Source of the DNA: Laccaria trichodermophora
Taxonomy: Eukaryota > Basidiomycota > Agaricomycetes > Agaricales > Hydnangiaceae
Reading direction: 5' to 3'
Length of the DNA: 64,000 bases
Assembly (NCBI GenBank): GCA_018417955.1
Contig: JACTVC010000002.1
Coordinates: 1,178,001-1,242,000 of the forward strand
Under the pieces are notes generated by a model. It had not been told where the DNA came from. It saw nothing but the letters and a program-made list of their open reading frames with translations, and made no database searches. The translations under genes were made by a program, and so were the position numbers. Of this stretch, positions 1-11,478 are shown piece after piece; position 1 is the first letter of the stretch; each line of letters starts with the position of its first letter.

Positions 1-16
1 AATCACTGCAACAAAC

Positions 17-2512
17 GTGAAGGGGCCTGTAGAAGAATATTGGAGGAAGAAAGGTCGCCAGCCCCAATCCCAGCCATCTGGCTCCAGTCGCCCACATTTT
101 TCCCATGAAGCCTTCGTCGATGCGCTTGTCGAGTTCATCATTGCAGATGATCAGGTATGTCACTTTATTGTCAAATCAAAGGAGAACTTAATAAGGATCT
201 TCTATCTAGTTGCTCAATGTCATAGAGTCACCTAAGCTACAGGCCATTTTCCTTCTGTTGCGTGAAGAATTACAAGATGAAGACATTCCTAAACGTACTC
301 ATATCCGTAACCGCATTATAGAGGTGTGGAAAGATCATATCGAAGAGCTTAAGACTGAGATGAAGGCAAGATTTCCTAAATTTTGACGGCTACAATCTAT
401 TCTGATGTTCAATGGGTTTCAGGTATCTATTGGGAAAATATCGTTTACTATGGACCTCTGGTCTGATTCCAACCTGAGGCCGTTCATGGGTGTTACAGCG
501 CATTGGATTGAGTCAACAAAAATTCAGACTTCTGCTAGCATTGACTATGCCCTCAAACTCCGTTCTGACCTTGTTGGCTTCTACAATGTTCCTGGAAGCC
601 ACACAGGTGACCATCTCGCTGCAGCATTCCTCCACATACTCGATCGCATTGAGATCACTCACAAGGTATGTTTTTGTATCTAGCCGGTGTCGTGAGGTTT
701 ATTGTTGAATTAGATTGGATGGCTAACCTTGGACAATGCATCCAACAATGACACGTTTATGGAAGCGCTAGAGCCAGAGTTATTGGCTCGCGACATTCCT
801 TTCGACCACATTGAGCTGCGAATTCGGTGAGAATATCGTCTTTCTGGCCTTATTGTTTATTGCTTACATCATCTCGTGAAGATGTTTTCCTCACATCGTG
901 AATCTAGCCTGTCAAGCAGTCCTCAAATCAATTACTGACATGGATTTTGCTGCTGACGATGCAGCAGATTATGTACCTGCTGCTGCTGGAAGTCAGCGAG
1001 ACCCGATTGCCATGATACGCACAGTAGTAAGGGTGGTAAGTATTTTTATGTCTTCTCCATCACGTTATTATATTAATTTTACCTTTGTAGATCCGGGCGT
1101 CATCTCAGCGTCGTGAAGCATTTGCTGAGGTTTGCAGAACATTGAACCTGAAGGAGCTTCAGCTATTGAAGGATGTCTGTACTCGATGGTCATCGACATT
1201 TCTAATGACTGAACGTGCACTTGTTCTGATGAAGGTATGTGTACTTTTCAGCTTAAAGCGGAATTTAGCTTAGTTATCGACAGGCCATTGATCTGTTTCT
1301 TTCACGGAATAGTGATTTACGCAAGTACCAGCTAACTCCAGCAGAGTGGGAGATACTCAAAGTTTATTCAAAGATTCTTGCGGTAATCCCTTGTCAGTAT
1401 TTGTATTACTAAAGCTAATAAAATCTCCTAGGTTCCGCATGCATTTCAACAAACCCTGTCCGCCGAAAAGACGCCAACACTATGCAATGCAATCCCGGCG
1501 TTCAAGGCGATAATTACCATCTGGGAAAAGCAGAAGGTGACATTCCCTCGTTACCGCCATGTTATCGACGCCGGAATAAACAAGCTTTGTGATTACAATG
1601 AACAAACTTCAGTTGCACCTGCTTATGTCCTGTCAATGAGTGAGTTGAACTCATCAACAAGTTATGTCAGTGTTTTATGTGTACTAACCAAATCACTGCT
1701 AGTTATCAATCCATGCGTAAAATTAGAATGGTTCCGGCGCCATCAACCCAACGATCTCGAGCAGGTACGGGAATTATTCCTTGAAGAGGTATGTTGTGAT
1801 CATGATATCTGGATTAAATCAATATGCCGACACTGGCGTTCTTCAGCTACAGAAGAACAATGTTGCTCGTACTATCAACACCCCAGCAAGACCGCGTCGA
1901 GGCCCATCGGACAATCTCAGTGACAATGAAGAGGATGACTCAGACTCGGATGACGATGATTTCGCCAGGGCTAATGCTCTGCTTGGACTTGGACCAGTTG
2001 CGAGATCAGCCGAGAACCGCAGTTTGCAAGCTGAGGTGTCAGCATACCTCCTTGAACCTTTGGAGCGGCATGGATGTGATATTGTCAGGTTTTGGCAGGT
2101 TAGTTTTACAGCTGTTTTACAACTTGTCCTTATATCTCACCATTATCAGGAGAATCGTCTTCGATACCCTGCTATCTACCGTTTGGCAATGGATATTCTG
2201 CTGATTCAAGGCTCTGCCGTCCCTTGCGAACGTGTTTTCTCATCTGCCAAAGAGACCATGACTGACCGCCGCAATCGGATCCACTTTGAGCTAATGGAAG
2301 CGTTGCAAATGGTTAAATTTTCGGTCAAGAGAGGCCGCCCGCTCAATTTTACAGAATGCACGTCAAAACAAGATGAGTTGCAGCTGATGGAGAGGTTGGT
2401 TAGTGAGCAGACTGCAGTACCAGATGATTTAAATGAGTATATTAGTAGTCTACTACACCAAGTCATGGAGGAGGAGAACGATGAGGGCGTAGAAGCTCGT
2501 TTAGCAGCTTGA
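17..2512 (+). CDS. hAT transposase (partial at 5' side, multi-exon)
   Basis: The protein would bind the element's ends and catalyse excision and insertion in the nucleus. Coding blocks alternate with short GT-AG introns, for example the one at about 2099-2150 before the last exon. Visible blocks are an N-terminal stretch (17-150), a segment with FTMDLWSD and GVTAHWIES (about 440-520) typical of the RNase H-like core, and a C-terminal block. The last exon has PAIYRLAMDILLIQGSAVP then CERVFSSAKETMTDRRNRI, the classic hAT C-terminal dimerisation region. An acidic linker of D, E and S residues lies near 1925-1965. The ORF ends at TGA 2510-2512. Exon borders in the first 1.8 kb were not resolved, so integrity is uncertain. 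Confidence 0.75.
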
Positions 2513-2599
2513 AATGTATTCTCTTCCCTTATTTGATCAGCTCAGCAGCTTGAGCCGCTGAGCAAGCTGGCTCAGGGTTAGCTCAGCTAGCTGAAAATA

Positions 2600-2656
2600 T
2601 GGATTAGCTGTGTTAGCTGAGCTGTAGCTGAGCTGAGCCGAGCCGTGGCAACACTA
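2600..2656. repeat. hAT right terminal inverted repeat and subterminal repeats
   Basis: Read on the minus strand from 2656, the sequence starts TAGTGTTGCCACGGCTCGG and runs into repeated GCTCAGCT units. The second hAT end in this window (60645) starts with the same ten bases, TAGTGTTGCC, which supports the boundary. Confidence 0.75.
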
Positions 2657-3425
2657 CTCTCAAAGCAGTAGTCATGGTATCTTCGGGATCGATAGAGTAA
2701 ATTCGCACCCTTTCCTCAATGAGATCCGCCATCCGGTGAAGAAAGGTCTGTAGTTCATTGATGGTGTGGAGGATGTGAACAAGTCTCTCATCTTTAACAC
2801 ATATACTAGTGTAGGGATTGATTCCTTCCCCTGTTTTACGAGTGATGTCCGACGGATTGAGATTAGGGTGTAATAAGATCCATGACACTTCCATCGCGGT
2901 AGATAGGTTACTTCCTTTCTCCAAATTGTATTCCAGGATCAAGTTATACATGGGGGAAAGGGAATACCCTCTTTCCATGCCTATGCAAGATGTCCCAATG
3001 GCTATCTCTTCATCGACTGGGAGCGTCGTAGGGGTGACTGAAGCAGGAGGAGAGGAGAGTGGTGAACTGTAGCTCAAGGATGCGTCTCCTCCAGGTTTGG
3101 GCCGAGAGGGGTCGTTTCCGTCTGAGGGCAGGGGAGCTGTAGAACGAGTAGACGAAAATCGAGGTTCTTGGGTGTTACTTTGAGTTGGATGAGCGATATG
3201 AGGTGGTTGATCGCAGGACGGAGCGTAAGAGTCCGTCGTTCGATCATTGGATGGGCTTCTTCTCCAATTTGAGGAGGAGCTCAGAGGGGATGTTGAAGAG
3301 CTGGGTTTGGAGACCTTAGCGGAGGAAGCTGCTGTAGGAGCCGTAAGCCTTGAAGTACCGCTGAAGGCCGGTCTCCCTCTTGACCCAGAGGGTGGAGAGG
3401 TTCTCCTCGGGACACGATTTGACAC
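2657..3425 (-). pseudogene. Serine-rich hypothetical protein, 3' end cut off by hAT insertion
   Basis: A minus-strand frame starts at ATG 3425 and stays open for about 256 host codons to the hAT boundary at 2657. It then reads 14 codons of transposon terminus before a stop at 2613. The first ~130 residues are low-complexity and rich in Ser, Pro and Thr. The second half is more globular, with blocks such as SLSPMYNLILEYNLEKGSN and DLIEERVRIYSIDPEDTM. I do not recognise the family. The open frame up to the exact TIR border, followed by out-of-context residues, is what shows the truncation. The C-terminal half of the original gene is outside the window or lost. Confidence 0.5.
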
Positions 3426-4042
3426 CAGTTTTTAGAAAACATCGAGAGTTGTAAGTGCTAGAAACAAGTGTTGCAAGTGCCTTTGAGTCGTAGATAGTAG
3501 TTTCGAAGAAAGGGTCGTCGGAGACAGTGAAGAATGAAGCAAGAGGTTGCTAAGCTTGCCGGCCAGACAAATCGGCTGTTCCCACAGTGTCCACCTTTGT
3601 GAACTGCTACTTCAGGTAGGATCCACTAGGGTAGCGGGAAAGCCATTGTAGAACTGGCAAGCAGAGGTGTGAGGAGCCACGCTGTGGTCTCAGATCAAGG
3701 TTCACGCTCAGAGACGAGGAATGTGACAGTCCAACATAACTCGTGTTCTGACTTCCGGGTGCAGTCCCATGGAAGTTGCATAACGAGATCTGTCTTTACT
3801 CCTAAACTACTCAAGGTTCACCGACTTCAGCCCTTGGTAAGGCTTCTGAGGTCAAACTCGTAGAGTTGGTATAGATGTAAAAGAGATGATCTTCCCCTCG
3901 TGTTGAACACAAGGTACAAATACAACGTACAGAATGTATGATGTAATACAAGAATGAAGTAAGCATAGATGAGATGCGCGCGTGCACCATAAGTGGGCAA
4001 AGGTGGAAAGTAATGATGTACGGAGTAGGACTAACCTGTTAC
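3426..4042. other. No gene recognised
   Basis: Stop codons interrupt every frame and no family motif was seen. This could be 5' flank of the truncated gene at 2657-3425. Confidence 0.4.
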
Positions 4043-4290
4043 ACCTCTCTCCCTCCCTCCCTCCCTTCCTCCCTCCCTCCCTCCCTTCCTCCCTCCCCCC
4101 CTCCCTTCCTCCCTCCCTCCCTCCCTCTCTTCCTCCCTCCCTCCCTCCCTCCCTCCCTCTCTTCCTCTCTTCACCTCTCTCACTCACTCCCCCCTCCATT
4201 ATTTCACTTCACTCACTCCCCCTCCTTCCACAGCTCTCTCCCTCCACCACTCCCTCTATCACTTCTCCACTCCCTCCCTCTCCCTCATTA
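4043..4290. repeat. CCCT/CCTC polypyrimidine low-complexity tract
   Basis: About 250 bp of (CCTCC)n and (CCCT)n simple sequence, with interspersed TTCC and, further on, TCAC variants. It yields Pro/Ser/Leu reading frames on the plus strand and Arg/Glu/Gly frames on the minus strand. These frames are repeat artefacts, not genes. Confidence 0.9.
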
Positions 4291-4467
4291 CATTAGTAAA
4301 ATATCTTTCTGTATATAGTTATCATTTCACAATACAATATTTGTTTAAATGTGAATTTTGTATAGAAATTTGAAGTTCTGACTTGGTAATACATTGAAAT
4401 TGATATTCCAGTGGGAATCTAGTAGGAATCCAATGTCTGGAGCATTTCATCTACTTTGTTTAAGTTC

Positions 4468-4530
4468 AGTTGGAGTCCAGTGGGAGTCCAATGGGAGTCC
4501 AGCAGGAGTCCAGTAGGAAGGGAATGTGAA
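4468..4530. repeat. Short direct repeats of a GGAGTCCAGT-like unit
   Basis: Four to five imperfect copies of a roughly 12-bp unit (GGAGTCCAGTGG and variants with AATG or CAGC) lie in tandem. It is a small local minisatellite in AT-rich surroundings. Confidence 0.7.
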
Positions 4531-4639
4531 AATGCCTTTTTGGAAATTTTGTTGAAGTCCAGTAGAAATAGGTGGGGGAGTGGTAAGTATTGCAGCTCAA
4601 CCATAAAGGCAAAGGACAACATCTTCCCATCTTCTGGAC

Positions 4640-5135
4640 CTTAGGACAGGAAGAAGGTCATCATAGAGCCTGTCACTGTCCTCAAGTCCCAGATATCAAC
4701 AATAGTACTGAAGCTCACAGCTCTAGGAACTACTCAAGATTTAGCTGCACACAACACACCTGTGTGTCACCTAGAGTTCTCTCCTGATGGGAGATTCTTA
4801 GCCTCCTTGTTCACTCAAGTGTTTGAGGATTATGATCAATAACTGATTGTTTTTATTTAAGCTGGGATAAGACTTCAACAATCTTCTGAGTTGGTGTGCA
4901 TTTTCTTTCAATCCATCTTTGCAGAAAGTATCCAATTCCAGTCTGCCTGTCAGAACCCTTTTATCTCCCACTGTACCCTTGCACATCACAGGGCTTTGTT
5001 GGCCAAGTGGCCTGATACATTCATTTCATCGTGGTGACTTGGAATTATCTTACCTGCTTCAGGTCTCCAACATGAAACTCATTGTTGATGAAAATGGCAC
5101 AAGGTATCAAAGTATGGACTGAGGTATCAGTTGAC
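4640..5135 (+). pseudogene. WD40-like remnant
   Basis: Around 4650-4830 one plus frame reads DRKKVIIEPVTVL, then DLAAHNTPVCHLEFSPDGRF followed by LAS, which has the GH/AH...FSPDGxxLAS signature of a WD40 repeat. Near 5098-5130 a second block reads GTRIKVWTEVSVDKG, resembling the end of a WD blade (IKVW). The frames are not continuous and no complete gene could be built. This is probably an old fragment of a beta-propeller gene. Confidence is low because only two short motifs support it. Confidence 0.3.
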
Positions 5136-6228
5136 AAAGGTGCTATAACAGATCTTGTTGATGTTCTCACCTCTGAGCCATTGTATAACAGAACAGAGTC
5201 TGTGTGAAAACTATTAATGATGTCACAATGCTATAGGGTGGTATTCTCAGCGATCAGTACTTCACCTACACCTCAATAAGAATCTGAAACTGAGCAGATA
5301 AAGGTTTTGCTTCCTCCCAGTGTATACATCACTCAAATATAGAGATGTTGGAAAAATCATAGGTATAGAGGATGTATCAACAACTAAGGGGAATGGAGAT
5401 GGTGAATAAGAAGGAATAGAGCAGAAAACTACACATACAAAACTTGATATTTTGCACAAAAACAAGCCTATTAGGAGATAGATAGTGTTGTCTCTTTCTA
5501 TACATTGAAGAAGAATATCAGGTGAGAAGTGAAAGCAAGAAAGAATGAAAGAAAGCATACCCTCTAAAGATAAGAGAATTTTATGACATGAAAGATTCTA
5601 AGATGATAAAAAAGAAGTTGACTTGCCCACTATATCTAAAATAAAGATCTGGTGAAATAATGCAGAGAAATCCATACTTTCTAATAAGAGAAGAGTTGAA
5701 AGTGGAAAGCTGGAAAGAGATTGAAGACATACAAGCTACCAAACATGAGCATTCTTGTATCACAGGAAGTAAAAACATACAATCTGATTCAAAAAAAGTG
5801 TATATCAAAGAGATAGAAATGATAGTGAATAGGTGACCTACTGTCTAGAAGAGGGAAAAGCTGAGAGGTCATAAAATTGGTCTATTTGGTGCTGAAACTT
5901 TACTGACCCTCTTAAGAATTATTGATTGAGGATTAATTACCTGAGAGAAAACAATGATTGAATACATGTAGATTAAAATTGAAGGCTAGGAAATAAACTT
6001 ACGAGATATATAGGAGAGACCACATACTTTCTATAAATGGAAGAAATGAGTGCAAGAAATGGGTGAGTGAAATTGATTGGGATAAGAATATAGACAACAC
6101 ACTGACTGAAAAGAAAATGTCAAAAATGGATTACTAGAAAAATATACAGTAAAAAATGAACAACTTACAAACTAACAAAGATAATGTGTGACAAGAGTAA
6201 CTGATGGCCAGGAGGAAAGCAGCTCACC
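5136..6228. other. AT-rich region without recognised genes
   Basis: About 1.1 kb of AT-rich sequence with stops in all frames. The longest open stretches give Phe/Leu/Ser-rich translations with no family features. Nothing else was seen. Confidence 0.5.
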
Positions 6229-7970
6229 CCCTGAAACAAGACAGGCCAGTGTCACCAGAAGAGTGCACATTAAAAACCAGGCCAACTCACAAGCTGAAAC
6301 AAGATAGGCCAGTGTCACCAGAAGAGTGCACATTAAAAACCAGGCCAACTCACATCCTGAAACAAGACAAGCCAGTGTGACCAGAAGAGTGCACAATAAA
6401 GACCAGGCCAACTCACCTTCTAAAACAAGACAGGCCAGTGTGACCAGAAGAGTGCACATTAAAAACCAGGGCAACTCACCCTCTGAAACAAGACAGGCCA
6501 GTGTCACCAGAAGAGTGCACATTAAAACCAGGCCAACTCACATCCTGAAATAGGACAGGCCAGTGTCACCAGAAGAGTGCACATTAAAAACCAGGCCAAC
6601 TCACAAGCTGAAACAAGATAGGCCAGTGTCACCAGAAGAGTGCACATTAAAAACCAGGCCAACTCACCTTCTGAAACAAGCCAGGCCAGTGTCACCAGAA
6701 GAGTGCACATTAAAAACTAGGCCAACTCACAAACTGAAACAAGCCAGGCCAGTGTCACCAGAAGAGTGCACATTGAAACCCAGGCCAACTCACCTCCTGA
6801 AACAAGACAGGCCAGTGTCACCAGAAGTGTGCACATTAAAAACCAAACCAACTCACACTCTAAAACAAGACAGACCAGTGTCACCAGAAGAGTGCACATT
6901 AAAATCAGGCCAACTCACCCTCTGAAACAAGACAGGCCAGTGTCACCAGAAGAGTGCACATTAAAAACCAATCCAACTCACGCTCTAAAACAAGACAGAC
7001 CAGTGTCACCAGAAGAGTGCACATTAAAAACCAGGCCAACTCACAAGCTGAAACAAGATAGGCCAGTGTCACCAGAAGAGTGCACATTAAAAACCAGGCC
7101 AACTCACCTCCTGAAACAAGCCAGGCCAGTGTCACCAGAAGAGTACACATTAAAAACTAGGCCAACTCACAAACTGAAACAAGATAGGCCAGTGTCACCA
7201 GAAGAGTGCACATTAAAACCCAGGCCAACTCACCTCCTGAAACAAGACAGGCCAGTGTCACCAGAAGAGTGCACATTAGAAACCAGGCCAACTCACCCTC
7301 TGAAACAAGACAGGCCAGTGTCACCAGAAGAGTGCACATTAAATACCAGGGCAACTCACCCTCTGAAACAAGACAGGCCAGTGTCACCAGAAGAGTGCAC
7401 ATTAGAAACCAGGCCAACTCACCCTCTGAAACAAGACAGGCCAGTGTCACCAGAAGAGTGCACATTAAAAACCAGGCCAACTCACCCTCTGAAACAAGAC
7501 AGGCCAGTGTCACCAGAAGAGTGCACATTAAAAACTAGGCCAACTCACCTCCTGAAACAAGCCAGGCCAGTGTCACCAGAAGAGTGCACATTAAAAACCA
7601 GGCCAACTCACCCTCTGAAACAAGACAGGCAAGTGTCACCAGAAGAGTGCACATTAAAAGCCAGGCCAACTCACATCCTGAAACAAGCCAGGCCAGTGTC
7701 ACCAGAAGAGTGCACATTAAAAACTAGGCCAACTCACATCCTGAAACAGGACAGGCCAGTGTCACCAAAAGAGTGCACATTAAAAACCAGGCCAACTCAC
7801 AAGCTGAAACAAGACAGGCCAGTGTCACCAGAAGAGTGCACATTAAAAACCAGGCCAACTCACCCTCTGAAACAAGACAGGCCAGTGTCACCAGAAGAGT
7901 GCACATTAAAAACCAGGCCAACTCACATACTGAAACAAGCCAGGCCAGTGTCACCAGAAGAGTGCACAAG
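6229..7970. repeat. 63-bp minisatellite array, about 28 copies
   Basis: Twenty-eight occurrences of AGTGTSACC were counted, spaced almost exactly 63 bp apart. The period is 63 bp and copies look about 90-97% alike. Two copies are one base short (near 6524 and 6903). Because 63 is a multiple of 3, long reading frames exist. On the plus strand the 21-residue unit is RPVSPEECTLKTRPTHxLKQ plus D, where x varies strongly (K, P, I, L, T, A). The plus frame is open from about 6926 to 7992, about 17 units, then ends in a basic tail. It carries frameshifts at 6524 and 6903 and a TAG near 6551. The minus frame is hydrophobic and hit by several TAG codons. It is direct repeat after direct repeat with no unique spacers, so it is not CRISPR. 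Confidence 0.92.
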
Positions 7971-8654
7971 AAAAGAAAAAGCCAGACAGTGAGTTACCAA
8001 AAGAGATCATGGTCAATAGAAGAACAACTTACAAGCTAAGAAATGATAGTTTCATATAAAAAATTGAGTTAGCTTAAAATTTTCTTATAAATTTTACAAT
8101 TACTTACCCACTGAAAAATATGTTAAAAAGGCATACAGAGACAATGTGAATGGACTATGTATTACCCTCTGGATTTATAAGCAAGAACATTAGTTATATA
8201 AGTAGTAAAATCAACAGATCATGCTTACTTCCTGAAACAAATGGACAGCTGATGATAAGATGTGATTATGCAGAATAATTGCTCACAAACTAATGACAAC
8301 TGTTAGAAACTTTAGAGGTCAAACAATTTGTACACATACATTCTGCAAAAAAAAAACACAATAAAGCTCAAATTCTGTTTTTGTTTAATGATCATTTTGT
8401 TCTTACCTCCTGTGCTTTATCAACAACAATAAAATATTAAAATCTCTTCACTTACTCTCTGTAAAACTGGTCAGTATTTTACTTCAATATCTTTTAGTTA
8501 CCTCATACCTCCTATTGAGCTTATAGATTAACTGTTGTTCAGCATAGTTCTCCTGTTACTTACTTGCTGTTGGAAGATCTTGATAAATCAGTGAAGATAT
8601 TCTAATCATCAACTCTTACTTTATAGAAATCAATAAGTTGTTCAAATAGCTTGG
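7971..8654. other. AT-rich spacer between repeat array and NACHT gene
   Basis: Strongly AT-rich, with many stops in all frames. It would be 3' flank of the minus-strand NACHT gene. No terminator or gene could be identified. Confidence 0.5.
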
Positions 8655-11478
8655 TCAAATTCCTTTTAGCAATTGACCCCTGTGATGGATTATACATGTC
8701 AACAAGTATGACAACCTCTGAAAATTGCATTGACTGACTTGAAGTAAATCCTTTATATCACTTGACATTCTTGTCCTCCTAGACTTCATAACAGTTAGTA
8801 TTGTATTAAACCATGTCTTACCTTGCAAAGTTAGTAAACCTTCAATGAAAGTCTCCAAAGAACTCATCATTGCTCCAGCCACATATGATCGCTGCTTCTG
8901 AAACCCTAAAAGAACATGGTGTGGCCAATTAAAGCAAGCATACTTGGCCACATCACCCTCAAAAAAGTTGTTTGAAGGGTACTCTGCCAGATGCTTCAAG
9001 CAGTGTATGGCAAGATGAAGGTGTTGCAGAGGAGGATCAATGAAATATTGCTCTGATCGTGATTTGTTGGTCAGAAAATCCTGGAGAGAGGTGTGAAAGA
9101 GCATAATGGGCTGATCATCATGTCCAGGAATTTTGATAATCGACTGTACCCCCAATAGCTCATGAATAACTTCCTCATGCTGAAGATTGAGGAGGGAACT
9201 GAGAAAAGAGATAGATTGGTTGTCCTCCAGGATCATGATTGTTCCAAGAATCTGATGAAGAGCTGCTGTCCAAGAAGCAGAGAAGAGAACTTGTTTATAG
9301 AGTAAATCCAGACCATTAACACCAGATTCCAAAAGTTGTTGCACAGCTTTGTGTGGCATGGAAGCTCCTCCAACATATTCAATCAATGTTGTGGCAAATG
9401 CAAATGAACTGCCAGCCTGATTCAGAAGTACAGCAAGGTCTTTGACAGATGGCCAGGGCTTTGATATCCTCTGCATCTTTCGACTATTCTGGTCATAGAT
9501 GTGACCAAACTCCTTCTCAAAATATACTTGGATATCCAGACGAGCATCATACGTTGCCAAGTCCAGATGGTATACAACTGACTGGGCACCAGGGTCATTG
9601 AAGCTTTTCTGAATATGTTCCTCCATTCTGCTGGTGAGAAGGACTTGGAAAGGAAGATGTCTTTTTCCTGAGGATGCATTGATCAAAACATCAATGAAGG
9701 CTGCCATCTCAGCCTTGTCATCACATTCATCAAGAGCATCAATAACAAGAATCCTTTGCTTTGCTAATAGAGAAAAGCCTTTAACACGAGAAAGAATTTC
9801 GAATGTGGTGGAATGAGTTGGATCTATAATTAACTTCTGAAATTGTCGAGCAATCGAGACAGAGGGCTCAAGCAAAGCAGGCTCATCGCGAAGAGCTGTC
9901 TCAAGTGATGGCTTTGCAGCAGGAATAGAAAGGGAGATCTGATGGGCAAGGGTAGGAATCAGGCGAGATATGTGGCTACGTTCACCAGCGCCACGAAGAA
10001 AGAAGAAGCTCCCTAGAAGGCGGCCCTTTGCGGCATAGTGCTCCGCAATGGTTTGAGCCACCGCTGACTTGCCATAGCCAGCTGGTCCGTTGAGCCAGCA
10101 GACAGGCATTCGGTTGTCAGAATCATTGAGCCACTTCTTAATCTGAGTGATAACCTCTAGGCGGGTACCGGGATCACATCAAGCAACATGACCCGCACGA
10201 GTATGGGTGGCATTGCTGACAGCACTGTGCACCCCAGGTCAGGTTATTTTCCCTGGGTGTAAAACTGGGTATATAGGTTATAATAACTACTTTCTCGGAC
10301 TACAATCCCTGGGTGGTAAATAAAATAACTTGGTCAACAGGTTGTTGATACCTGGTTAGAATAACTTGTTATATGACGGAAATAACCCGCTCCCAGGTCT
10401 CGTTGTAACAGTTATTATAACCTGTTAACCACGTTGTACTGTAGAGGCAAAATAGCTGGGAAAACAGGTTTTCTCACTCCTTGTCCAACAGATAGAAATC
10501 ACTACATTGAATTTTGATTGGACTGGTATAAAAAACTCGGTAGACAGATGAAATTGAGGCTATAACTGAGTACTGAGTGTTTATATACAACCTTTCTACA
10601 CGGTATTGACCAACTTAAGATGCTTGGATGAACGCGTCGTTGCTTCCTCATCCGAACCCAAACCCTCATTCCCAGACTGAGCCCCCTGATACTCCATATC
10701 ATCGTCATCCTCGTCAACGCGTCATCCTCATCCCCATCCCCGCCATAGCCCGCCAAAATTTCCCCTTTCCCCTCGCCCAGTCTGCAGGGAAGTGCTTTCG
10801 TGTGTTTGAGCGGATCTGGCACATTGAACTCAATTAGTAAGTCAGTTGCCTCGGGACTAAAGCACTTACCAAACAGAAGATGTTAGCCAGTTTATGATGG
10901 ACGATGTCAAGAGGTCAGCCGGCGCTGCTGGATGGGGGAGGGAGAAAGAGGTTGTTTGGTCCCATTCTCACGTTTGTTGAGTATTATATAGAGATTGCGT
11001 CGTATGCTCCACAATGACATCAAAGCTCCCCCGAGATATACACCTGGTTCACAAGTTATGAAGATCACTTGTTGAACAGGTTATAATTTAACTTGGTATC
11101 TACTGGTTTCGAGGACAAGGTAAAATTTACTGGGTTTCCGGGTGATTTGGATAACCTGGTAATATCTGGGTATTATTACTGGGTTCAGAATAACCAGGTA
11201 GGTACCTGATCTTCCGGTAAAAGGTTGAAAGCACTCGGTGATCGGGGGAAAACAACCCGAACTGGGGTGCACAGTGCAGGCTTAAGCAAGCCTGGAAGAC
11301 CTAGATGCAACGAACCATTTGATAGTATTGGAGCTTCATATAAACCTGACATACCTGCGGGAGGATGGGCCGGAGGGCCATTAAAAACGATGTTGCCGCC
11401 GGCGTTATTGACCAGTGCGCCAGAGAAGGTGGTTCCGATAGCGTTTGGCATGAATGCGGCTGATGACGAAGGTTCCAT
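8655..11478 (-). pseudogene. NLR-like NACHT protein (STAND NTPase), split by a transposon
   Basis: Fungal NACHT STAND proteins are signalling NTPases, many linked to non-self recognition. The proposed start is ATG at 11478. The N-terminal part (MEPSSSAAF..., with TFSGALVNNAGGNIVF) matches the Gly/Asn-rich leader common before NACHT domains in Agaricomycetes. The reading is interrupted by the element at 10223-11276. After removing the element and one CAG copy, the frame continues in phase into ATHTRAGHVA, a TGA codon (about 10184-10186), then CDPGTRLEVITQIKKWL. The NTPase follows: Walker A GPAGYGKSAV near 10081 and Walker B RILVIDALDECDD near 9750. The ORF ends at 8655 with no recognisable WD40, ankyrin or TPR repeats. 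Both the insertion and the TGA argue for a dead gene. Confidence 0.8.
10223..11276. mobile_element. Non-autonomous CACTA/EnSpm-like element (1,054 bp)
   Basis: The left end reads CACTGTGCACCCCAGGTC and the right end, reverse-complemented, reads CACTGTGCACCCCAGTTC. Both ends are flanked by the trinucleotide CAG (10220-10222 and 11277-11279). A CACTG terminus with 3-bp target duplication is diagnostic of the CMC/EnSpm group. Both subterminal regions (10240-10480 and 11040-11220) are packed with variants of AACCTGGTTAT and its complement, as expected for CACTA ends. No transposase is encoded; the short frames inside have no family features. It sits inside the NACHT gene. Confidence 0.85.

Larger units (their letters stand above)
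1..2656 (+). mobile_element. hAT-superfamily DNA transposon, right-hand part
   Basis: This is a class II cut-and-paste element whose left end lies before the window. It contains a spliced transposase gene ending at 2512. A subterminal region follows, rich in the motif AGCTGAGC (about 2535-2645), and the right terminus reads, on the minus strand, TAGTGTTGCCACGG starting at 2656. TAGTG/CAGTG starts and dense short subterminal repeats are usual for hAT ends. The next 8 bases (CTCTCAAA, 2657-2664) would be the target duplication, but the left copy is not visible. Flanking sequence from 2657 is the truncated minus-strand ORF described separately. Confidence 0.8.

Noticed and set aside
3852..4318. 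Pro/Ser-rich and Arg/Gly/Glu-rich ORFs over the CT tract
   Set aside because: They are translations of a simple-sequence repeat in several frames on both strands.
6172..7969. Minus-strand hydrophobic 21-residue repeat protein downstream of the NACHT gene
   Set aside because: The frame is hit by repeated TAG codons (units with AACTAGG) and frameshifts. The plus frame fits the substitution pattern better, and no splice links it to the NACHT gene.
6229..7970. Possible CRISPR array
   Set aside because: Units follow each other with no unique spacers, the genome is eukaryotic, and variation is by point changes within one 63-bp unit.
10500..10837. Coding sequence inside the CACTA-like element
   Set aside because: Short frames on both strands show no transposase motif; the element appears non-coding.
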